A DNA stretch of 64,000 bases, from assembly GCA_037349105.1 (NCBI GenBank), contig JAYJMM010000032.1, positions 2,384,501 to 2,448,500 on the forward strand, read 5' to 3'. Both the position numbers and the translations under genes were made by a program. Numbering within the stretch: position 1 is the first letter of the stretch; the number at the start of each line of letters is the position of its first letter. Positions 22,301 through 28,800 of the stretch are shown here, piece by piece. This DNA comes from Limnomonas spitsbergensis. Taxonomy: Eukaryota; Chlorophyta; Chlorophyceae; Chlamydomonadales. Below the pieces are notes generated by a model. That model ran no database searches. It saw only the letters and a list, made by a program, of their open reading frames with translations, and was not told the DNA's origin.

Positions 22301-23623
22301 TCAAAAAATAAAACGGCCCAAGAAGGCAGAAGCTTCTCGGAGGCTTCTCGTGGTTTCAGAGGTTTGACAATGAAGTTTTGACAAGGTTTGACAATGAACA
22401 GGTTCGAGAGGACTGAAGGACACGAAACATGTTTCTGGAAGTAACACAAGGAACAGGTAACAATCGCGATATTGCAGAAGGAGGAGAATGAGATGTCAGC
22501 TTTTAGGGATGAGGGGGGGATTCAGTCTGCGACTGAGGGCTTGATCCTTTCCATTTCGCACCAGTGACGTGCAGTACAACACCAGCGACATGAAGTACAC
22601 AGCACCAGCGGCGACATGCAGTACACAACACCAGCGACATGCAGTACAAGACACCAGCAGCATGAAATGTACAACACCAGCGGCAGCATGCAGTACATGA
22701 AAACAATGGCATGCAGTACACAATCTAGCAGTAGAAAGTACACAACATCAGCGGCGGCATGCAGTACATAAAATCAGCGCCATGTAGGTCGCATTCTCCC
22801 ATGGTTCATCATGAAAACTTAACTAAACGTGCATGGGTGCATTGACCCCCCTGGTGTAACCCCCCCTGCTGTAAACCACGTAACAAGGAACCCTGCTTTT
22901 GACAGCTCTGATAATAAACCCTGTCACCCTCATGGGAGGTACATGACAGGGCCATGGGACTTCAAACGGATTTTAAGAAACTCATTTTTAATTTTGAAGG
23001 AAATTACATCCACTTTTGCACAGTTCAATTCGATTTGCCTTCCCTCCAAACAATGTTTCGGGTGAGGGATTCTCGATTATCGATGCCAGGTTCAGTCCGA
23101 AATCAAGAGTTGTTGCCCATGCAAGACCGACTGACAAATCTTATTTCCTGAACAATTCAATCATAACTGGGGGTAGGCAATCGAAATCCACAGTTCCATT
23201 TCCGTTTTTGAGCCCTGCCCTGTCACACTTGGATTGTGGCCCTGGTGGGAGGGTCGAATGCCTGCCACATGCAGTTGCTGCGGCCCTGACACTCACCCTC
23301 AGCTTTCTAAGCGCATTGACTTCGGGGCTGTCGTTTGCCTCTGTGCTGTTGTCCCTATCCGTTGCTTCCGCTGTGACTGCCCTGCTGGAGGCTGGTCCGG
23401 GACAGCCATGCAGTCCGCCTGGGGCGTGTCGGCTGCTGCTGCAGGTGAAAGCCCTGGCACCGCTGTGGCGCAGCCTCGCGAGTGAACAGGGCGTGAGCAG
23501 CTGGAGGGGTTGGCCGCGCGGAAATGGCGACGCGTGTTGGCAGGATCGAGAGGTCGACGGCGTCGCTGGCGCGGTGTACGTGCGACGGCCTGCAGCTGCA
23601 GCGACGGCCCCATTCCTTTGCAT
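4317..23623 (-). CDS. SAP-domain protein with degenerate RNase Z-like (metallo-beta-lactamase fold) C-terminus
   Basis: Fifteen exons, 5' to 3' on minus: 23623-23297, 21828-21414, 20915-20020, 19361-19245, 18643-18398, 16603-16514, 15570-15438, 13687-13581, 11526-11413, 9048-8954, 8742-8649, 7451-7342, 6322-6150, 5644-5545, 4914-4317. Every junction has GT/AG and phases agree throughout (3615 nt, 1204 residues). Residues 1-109 are basic and Ser/Ala-rich, possibly a transit peptide. A SAP motif follows at about 106-138 (L113, L117, G121, L122, S125, G126, K128, L131, R134, L135). Low-complexity linkers run to about 690. The RNase Z-like fold is recognised by LGTSSSQ at 712, DTQRQF at 744, AGLPGLLCTIS at 774, YGPPGL at about 800, AYIFREPDRIGG at about 948 and LGAKHVLL near the end. 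Metal-ligand positions are largely lost: HxHxDH is CLSSDC (767-772), the PLxH position is A942, GDT is GTC, HEAT is VAAV and THF is SRF. Only the Asp of motif I remains. It is therefore probably a non-catalytic nucleic-acid-binding protein. Exons 4-6 are the least certain. Confidence 0.75.
4905..5075 (-). repeat. Duplicated splice-acceptor block of the last exon
   Basis: About 65 bp around the true acceptor of the last exon (exon edge at 4914) is repeated about 105 bp upstream in the transcript at about 5010-5075. Both copies contain the exon word 'catcagcatcata', the reverse-complement acceptor, and the flanking 'ggtgaaggggagggtggaagcaca'-like tract. The outer copy is a decoy acceptor with a truncated exon start. 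Confidence 0.7.
5148..5435. repeat. 23-bp tandem array (about 12 units)
   Basis: Unit is close to CAGTACGGTGTACTGTAGAC followed by CCC. The GTAC-rich core is partly palindromic. It lies in intron 14 of the RNase Z-like gene, downstream of the exon 14 donor in transcript order. Units vary at single bases (tatggtgtactg, tacgtggtactg), so it is an ageing array. Confidence 0.85.
5690..5960. repeat. About 31-bp imperfect tandem repeats
   Basis: Repeated words 'ggatttgggatctggggatc' and 'agggtctaggatttgaga' recur six to eight times with many changes. They fill intron 13 of the minus-strand gene just before the exon 14 acceptor at 5645. No exon word could be recognised in the units, unlike most arrays of this gene. 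Confidence 0.6.
6323..6560 (-). repeat. Degenerate copies of the exon 13 acceptor and start
   Basis: Read on minus, the true exon 13 begins after TCTCCTGTGCAG with codons leading to LEMRWSIQL. Two or three decayed copies upstream keep the pyrimidine-CTGCGCAG core, a 'gac(c/g)..gtcg' block and the Trp-Ser-Ile codons, for example near 6365-6420 and 6480-6540. This is duplication spanning an intron-exon junction. Confidence 0.6.
6570..7330. other. Remainder of intron 12, no feature seen
   Basis: This holds moderately unique sequence between the decayed exon 13 copies and the exon 12 donor at 7341. A near-palindromic 'gtttgagagtcaaactctcccgaactatag' region is present near 6938-6966. No exon could be supported on either strand. 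Confidence 0.4.
7395..7940 (-). repeat. Four degenerate copies of the exon 12 acceptor and 5' end
   Basis: The genuine exon 12 starts at 7451 (minus) with GRAVKAKGMKASGG. About every 120 bp upstream in the transcript another copy occurs: about 7519-7570 (encoding CAVKITGMKASDGV), 7640-7695, 7765-7812 (SVRVEGTKAS) and 7880-7940 (RTVKAKVMKANGGALGTDL). Each is preceded by a CAG-like acceptor and a 'tttcaaaccctgccctcagg'-like tract, so they are stacked partial exons with decoy acceptors. Confidence 0.8.
8122..8218. repeat. 97-bp near-perfect palindrome
   Basis: Arms 8122-8169 and 8171-8218 (48 bp each) are inverted complements with two mismatches and a one-base centre at 8170. The arm includes CCAGCTCATAGGCCCTCACA and GCCCTCCATACAGCTATAA. 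It lies in intron 11 of the minus-strand gene. Parts of the arm resemble the neighbouring donor-derived repeat (TAGCTGTATG, GGCAAA), so it may have arisen by inverted duplication of one of those copies. Confidence 0.9.
8340..8700 (-). repeat. Three tandem copies of the exon 11 3' end with splice donor
   Basis: The genuine exon 11 ends at 8649 (minus) with GFIDGNISLFMPTQ and donor GTGAGA. About 125 bp apart, two more copies follow downstream in the transcript at about 8515-8575 and 8395-8450, each encoding GFMDRNISLFMPTQ followed by the same GTGAGA donor and the same intron start. The copies are close enough that alternative donors could compete. Confidence 0.85.
8743..8953 (-). repeat. Decayed exon 11 acceptor copies in intron 10
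   Basis: The true exon 11 acceptor block at about 8718-8775 ('catcagagccgtgaagatcc', then 'ggaggtatgaag', then 'gtgtgaacgg') recurs at about 8806-8862 and partly at 8900-8925 with substitutions. This intron is only 211 bp long and is almost wholly made of such copies. Confidence 0.7.
9010..9672 (-). repeat. Six copies of the exon 10 5' end with splice acceptor
   Basis: The genuine exon 10 begins at 9048 (minus) with VSNTYLEISIIVHEF. Decayed copies sit upstream in the transcript at about 9122-9165, 9240-9290, 9375-9425, 9505-9555 and 9620-9672. They encode variants such as ESNTYLEISIIVQDV and VSNRYPEIIIMIHKF, each with an acceptor-like CAG or CCGAG in front. Spacing is about 115-135 bp. Only the innermost copy carries the whole exon. 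Confidence 0.85.
9670..11095. repeat. 57-bp G-rich minisatellite (about 25 units)
   Basis: The unit reads GGCATGAAGGGGGGGGGCAG, then TGAGCAACAGGGGGAGGGCG, then GGATACTGGGGTAGGTG. Units are nearly identical, with length variation only in the G runs. It lies in intron 9 directly upstream of the six exon 10 acceptor copies, and its unit ('gggcatgaag…') continues the intron tail of those copies, so it looks like the youngest, amplified part of that duplication series. The transcribed strand is C-rich. Long open frames through it are repeat artefacts. Confidence 0.95.
11221..11305. repeat. TCTTTCCATC decamer array
   Basis: Eight to nine head-to-tail copies of TCTTTCCATC, ending in TCTTTCCCAG. In intron 9 of the minus-strand gene, near the exon 9 donor side. 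Confidence 0.95.
11560..12010 (-). repeat. Decayed copies of the exon 9 acceptor region
   Basis: The exon 9 start block (plus-strand words 'ctctcccgtgacgcgctga', 'gtgcacagcagcccctgcag', 'ggggtcgg') recurs at about 11570-11600, 11700-11755, 11815-11880 and 11935-11995, separated by 'agggtttcaggg' spacers. Each keeps the CTGCAG that contains the acceptor AG in the genuine copy at 11527-11528. Confidence 0.75.
12600..13600 (-). repeat. About ten 96-bp units, each carrying the exon 8 3' end and splice donor
   Basis: Minus-strand units encode …IFIPCLSADCVVGLP followed by GTGGGT, the same as the genuine exon 8 end (IFITCLSSDCVAGLP, exon edge at 13581). 'gacaagcatg' recurs about every 96 bp from 12637 to 13505. 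Each unit has about 45 nt of exon and about 50 nt of intron start. The array gives up to ten potential donors for one exon. Confidence 0.92.
13870..15060. repeat. 29-bp minisatellite and derived variants (about 40 units)
   Basis: The main unit is GGCATCCAGGGTTTAGGTGT plus CTAGGTAAA. From about 14430 onward a variant replaces the second part with 'cctcgtgta', and a longer variant contains 'cctcgcgtaaggaataacgcttaa'. It fills much of intron 7 of the minus-strand gene. It holds telomere-like GGGTTTAG words but no perfect telomere run. Confidence 0.92.
15220..15460 (-). repeat. Copies of the exon 7 3' end with splice donor
   Basis: The genuine exon 7 ends at 15438 with …DVLVFDAG. Two decayed copies downstream in the transcript encode GVIVFNAGAC (about 15225-15255) and VVVFGAVAC (about 15300-15335), each with the GTGC donor core. 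Polypyrimidine-rich spacers separate them. Confidence 0.8.
15600..15845 (-). repeat. Decayed copies of the exon 7 acceptor and start
   Basis: Acceptor words 'catcgatatgag/cattgatgtagg' with TGCCCGCAG recur near 15640-15680 and 15715-15750. Near 15785-15845 a copy encodes MLVLSTNSNQASRHGSK, matching the genuine MTILGTSSSQASQHRAQ. This is a further junction-spanning duplication in intron 6. Confidence 0.75.
17820..18145. repeat. G-run minisatellite with core CTACAAATTGCTTAAGGGCG
   Basis: About ten units of about 30 bp, each ending in 8-17 consecutive G. It lies in intron 5 of the minus-strand gene, so the transcript carries C runs. The plus strand could form G-quadruplexes. Units differ in G-run length and in TTAA/TCAA. 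Confidence 0.95.
18750..19240 (-). repeat. Copies of the exon 4 3' end with donor, plus a 9-bp array
   Basis: The genuine exon 4 end encodes RPPRSAPPSAAEGPSAPQSSHPQ split over about 19245-19320. Decayed copies of that stretch follow at about 19130-19195, 19030-19085, 18855-18920 and 18755-18800, each with the 'gggtgactt' and 'gaagccgaggt' words. Between two of them lies an eight-unit GCGTATGTT array (about 18935-19005). Confidence 0.75.
19450..19940. repeat. Purine-rich irregular repeat in intron 3
   Basis: GGGGCAGGTGCGGGAATG-like and GGGATCGGGGGCAG-like words recur without strict periodicity. The plus strand is almost pure purine plus T. It lies between exon 3 (ending 20020) and exon 4. Open frames on the minus strand here are proline-rich artefacts. 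Confidence 0.6.
21860..22030. repeat. 18-bp array ATGCATGAGGGGTGAGCC next to a duplicated acceptor
   Basis: Eight units. The first units are preceded by a second copy of the exon 2 acceptor word ('acctgtgccagacaaaca' at about 21824-21842 and again at about 21870-21890). This indicates that the array grew beside the exon 2 acceptor of the minus-strand gene. Confidence 0.85.
22560..22780. repeat. About 22-bp tandem repeat with core ACACCAGCGACATGCAGTAC
   Basis: About nine imperfect units in intron 1 of the minus-strand gene. Variants insert 'ggcg' or 'ggcag'. No exon homology was recognised. Confidence 0.8.
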
Positions 23624-24254
23624 AGTCACAGATTGAGATGGTTGTTTCGAATTGCGCAGTCTCTATTTCATGTCAGATGTAGAAAGCCGTCACTGGAGAG
23701 TGATTCTCGGTGAAATTGGCGGACCGCCTTTCCAACTTGAGAAACTCTGGATACCAAAGTGCAAGTACCCTCATATATAGCTCAGGGGTGTTCTTCGTGG
23801 TATCGGTTCGTGTCTGGGTCGCGAAGGGAGGACCGAGAGTTGTGTGAAAGAAAGGAGGGATGGTTCTGGAGCCGGATGGTTTTTCCTTGCCCATGCATGC
23901 ATCGTGACATGTACACGTATGACACGTCGCATTACAACGGGCAACGGGCAATTGCACCTGGCGCACCGTGTCCCTTCGCATCCATTATTACCGTTGTGTC
24001 CACTTTCACGCTCGAGCTCGACGAATTTCTCATTCTCATAACTGTATCACACAACGTGCCCTTTCGTCACAGTTATCACCGACCGCTTCCAAATAACGAG
24101 CCTTGTTTCTTGAGCTCCCGACACTTACGAAATTGCTTAACCTTCTCACCGCCCCCCTTGCCCAACGCTCCCCCTGTCAGCGGGGGGGGACGTCAGCTAC
24201 AGCACCGCACTCCCCCCGGCCGTGGCTCGCAGCACTCCCGACCCGATTTCAAAA
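23624..24254. promoter_or_regulatory. Shared upstream region of two divergent genes
   Basis: The minus-strand SAP/RNase Z-like start (ATG at 23623) and the plus-strand palmitoyltransferase start (ATG at 24255) are 631 bp apart with no exon between them, so both promoters must lie here unless there are untranslated upstream exons. A TATATA stretch occurs at about 23773-23778. Its distance from either start does not single out one gene. Confidence 0.5.
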
Positions 24255-25822
24255 ATGCTGCAAGCGTCCAAGTTCATGAATTGCTTCCAGTACTGCTCCA
24301 AGGCGCTGCAGGTGCTGGGCTCTGTCATGGTGCTGGTCGTGTTGGGAATCGTGGGGTTCTGCTTTTACGCTGTCGTCCCAGCTACCTATCTGCCGCTGCT
24401 GTTCAGCGGAAGCATTTTGAAAGCAATCGGCGGTGGTTTCGTCAGCATCCTCTTCACAGGCATTGTGAGTGCCTGTATCATCAGGATCCTGCAGTCTGCT
24501 GACAGCCTGAAACCAAGCCCTCTCAAATGTTCACTCGTCTCTCCGCTCAACTCCTGGCTGAGATCTCCAGCACCGAGCCTTTCCTGGGCACCGCAGTTTC
24601 TTGCTCCATGCTCACGACCCTGTTTTGCTTGTTACCAGGCTGGAATGATCGTATGGTCCTACCTGGCCACAGTCGCTGCTGACCCAGGACAAGTGCCGCC
24701 AGGCTGGCACCCTTTTGCGGATGATCAGGTGTGTGTTTCCTTGGGGCCATGCTCCTTAGCAGCCAAATACGCGCATGGGAATGCACTTCCATGCATGGGA
24801 GTGCATGACAACACAGTCCCATGCATGAGATTGACATGGACTCCACAGTGCGCCGCAGAAGCGGCATGAATGTTTTAATGTTAATCCCGAAACCCTTTAC
24901 CCATGGTCACCTTCATGCACAGCTGAGGCAGCATCAACAGCAAATGATTAACCATGTGAAAAATTGTGCAATCCTGATGAAGTTAATATTTTAAATCGCA
25001 ACGGTGCAGGTGTGGCCTGTTCGGCCCAGAACTGCGCTGTCCTTGAAATCTCTCTGGAAGGGGGAAACTAGCTGTATTTCAGTCATGAGCAGCGGGGTTC
25101 AAGAGCATTGCATGCTGTGCCTTAGGGCTCAGGCTTTTGTGTGCAGGGCTTGCGTCGCTCTGTGCCTCGCCAGGTCACAATCAAAACCTGAATGCCCAGA
25201 GGGAGTACAATCCAGAATATCCCGAAGTTGAGAGACTGTTGGAAATGCTCCTGCAAATACTCGGTCTTCACGACAAACCAACGAGGGTGCACAGCAAACC
25301 TATATTGTGCCTGGCGTGCATTGACATAGTGTGTTCAGGTTGTGGGTCATGCTGCGCCTCACAGGGCCACACCCATTTACACGTCTAGAGGGGGGCTAGG
25401 GTTCATGACTAGCCAACGAGGTTGCACAGTGCACCTACAACTGGCTCCGCCTGCATTGACTTTCTTGTCCAGGTTGCACAGTGCACCTACAACTGGCTCC
25501 GCCTGCATTGAATTTTCGTGTCCAGGTTGCACAGTGCACCTACAATTGTCTCGCCTGCACCGACCTTTCGTGCCCCCCTTTGCTATATTGCCAACACTTT
25601 TGCAGAGCATTGGTGCGCGCTTGTTTGAGACCTGCTGCCCACATGGTGTCAGATGCAATCTGCCACACTGCACCTCTTGATACCAGCTGCTGCCTGCCTT
25701 ATCGAACCTACCTGCCTACTTTTCTGCCTGCCTATTGAACCTGCCTGCCTACCTGATGCCCGCTGCTACCTGCCTGCCTGCCTGCCTTCCTGATGCCTGC
25801 TGCTACCTGCCTACCTGCCCGA

Positions 25823-25853
<31 letters not shown>

Positions 25854-28800
25854 TACCAGCTGCCTGCCTGCCTGCCTACCTGATCCCGCTGCTACCTGCC
25901 CGCATGCTCTGCAGCAAGCTCGGATTGAACTGGAGCGGCTCTCCTACAGCAGTTACTACTTTGGTGGGTTCGCTCACGATGTAGCAATCGCTCCTGCAGT
26001 GGGTTTGTTATAGAGAGGTTTGTAGCCATGTCATCATTGTGGGGGATGGGATGCCTTTGGGGCCACAATTGCTCACTGAAGCTGGCTGCCGTTGCTGTGT
26101 CTTGGACTGTGTAGCAATCGCTCCTGCAGTGGGTTTTCTATAGAGAGCTTTGTTGCCATTTCATTGCCGTGGGGGATGGGATGCCTTTGGGGCCACAAAT
26201 GCTCCATGAAGCTATCTGCCGTTGCTGTATCTCGCGGCAGTTTTTTTTTCTCTCACAGATATGATGCTGCTATCGTCAGACATGTTAAAAAGCACGACGA
26301 GAAAGGGAAAGCTATGGCAGTTGACGTGTAAATCGACCATTTTGACCCTAGGAATCGTACTTTTGAGTCGCAGGATGACTAGCAGGGTAACATAACGACT
26401 GCCTCCTTACTCGTGAACCGCCCCCTCCTTCCCTACTCTTTCCCCCTCCTCTCTCCCTCCCTCTCTCTCCCCTTAGCGACGTTTTTCGACTGGGCTACAA
26501 ATTTGAAAGTTTAGTTATATATTTGTCGCCCGTATTTGTAGCCTGAGGCTATATATCGCCTAAAAAAAAACTGCAGTGAAGCAATCGCTCCTGCAGTGGG
26601 TTTGATATGGAGAGGTTTGTGTTGCTGTATCGAAGCCGAGGGGGATGGGATCGAGATGGGGCCATGGGGGGCAGGAGGGAGCTGTTTTGGCGGGTGGGTT
26701 GTAGAGAGCTTTGATACAAATCTTTATCAAGGCTGTGGGGGATTGGATCAAGGTGGGGTCACAAGTTGGTCAGTCGGTCTCACACTACACAACAATAAGG
26801 GGAAATAAGTTGGAAGCAAGCCTCAGGTCAAAGTTTTATCTCCGTGTTGGTCTTGCAGACCGTCGTGACCCCCGACGGCCGCGGTTCTGCAAGCGGTGTC
26901 AAGCGTGGAAGCCCGAGCGCTCCCACCACTGCTCCGTCAGCGGCCGCTGCATCCTCAAGATGGATCACTACTGCATTTGGGTCATCAACTGTGTGGGGCT
27001 GCTGAATTACAAGGTAGGGCTGCTGAATTACAAGGTAGGGCTGCTGAATTACAAGGTAGGGCTGCTGAATTACAAGGTAGGGCTGCTGAATTACAAGGTA
27101 GGGCTGCTGAATTACAAGGTAGGGCTGCTGAATTACAAGGTAGGGCTGGATGTGCCAAGCCCTCCCCCCTCAATGAGGACCGCTACTGTAGCAGTGTGCA
27201 AAAAGAAGGAGGGAAAATCAAACTATGCTCAGCAGGGGCGTGGGAGCTAAGGAAGCAGCGCGGCATAGGCCGCGCCGTTGCCATGGTATACCCAGGTACC
27301 ACAGTATGAACAGTTGGACACTGCTAGAATGAGAACGGCCACTGTCGTTGTGTATGTAGGGCATTGACTGTATGGGGCTGCCAACACAAGAATGCAAGTC
27401 CGTCTGTTCCCTCTGCTCTCTTCCGTTGTCACCCCTCCCTCCTTGACCCTTTAGGTTCCCGTCATGTCCATTTAACTTCTTCCTGCTGTGGTAATGTTTG
27501 TGGGTCATCAACTGCGTGGGTCTGCCGAAACAAGAGTGCGAGCTCGCCTGTTCTCTCGTCCACCCAGAATAAGGCACCCCTCCCTCTTTGACCCTTATGA
27601 CTTTCTCCCTATTTATCACAGTTCTTTCTACTGTCCCTGAACCCTTGAAACACTTAACCCTCTTTCGTGTCCTTTCACGACTTTCTCCTTCACAGTTCTT
27701 CCTGCTGAACCCTCTGCCCTCCTCCACCCAGATGAACCCACCCCTCCCTCTTTCACCCGTCACGCTTCCCGCCCTGTCCATCACAGTTCTTCCTGCTGTT
27801 CCTGTTCTACTCGCTCATCGGAGCGCTCTTGGGCTTCTTCCTCCTCCTCAGCTCCATGATTCAATTCATGCAGGGAAAGCTGTTTGGGCCTAGGTAGGTT
27901 AGGGCCAGGATAGACCGTTTCTCTGTATCTCACTTCAGTTTAGTACCTGCCTGTGGTAATGCTGCGTAATTATTTTCAAGGAGGTGCTGTTAAGGCTGTT
28001 TGGCCATTTGAGGCCAGTAAATTTGCTGTCTCGATGCTTTGGTGCAATTACTGACAGGGTTTGTTGCAAGCAGCTCCAACATTTGTCGTTTGAGTTAGGG
28101 CCCATGCATGTGTCTCATTACATGGCACCTCATGCATGGATCCGATGGCATGGCGCCCCGTGCATGGATCCGATTGCATGGCGCCCCATGCTTGGATCTG
28201 ATTGCATGGCACCGCATGCATGGTTCCGATAGCATGGCGCCCCTTGCATGGATCTGATTGCAATGCGCCCCATGCATGGATCGGATTGCATGGCGCTCCA
28301 TGCATGGATCCGATTGCATGGCGCCCATGCATGGATCCGATTGCATGGTGCCCCTTGCATGGATCCGATTGAATGGCACCCCATGCATGGATCGGATTGC
28401 TTGGCGCCCCTTGCATGGATCCGACTGCATGGCACCCCATGCATGGATCCGATGGCATGGCACCCTATGCATGGATCAAATGGCATGGCGCCCCTTGCAT
28501 GGATCCAATTGCATGGCGCCCAATGCATGGATCCAATTGCATGGCGCCCAATGCATGGATCCGATTGCATGGCGCCCCTTGCATGGATCAAATGGCATGG
28601 CGCCCCTTGCATGGATCCGATTGCATGGCGCCCAATGCATGGATCCGATTGCATGGCGCCCAATGCATGGATCTCGTTGCATGGCGCCCCATGCATGGAT
28701 CCGATTGCATGGCGCAAGTGCATGGATCAGATTTGATAGCGCCCCATGCACTCATGGTCAGACTTGCATTCATGGTCTGACTGCTGAAATGTTGTCAAAC

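Noticed and set aside
25137..25388. Possible extra exon of the palmitoyltransferase gene ([19 protein letters not shown])
   Set aside because: It could be spliced in phase 0 at its acceptor, but no good donor follows. The family sequence runs directly from PFADDQ to QARIELERL without it.
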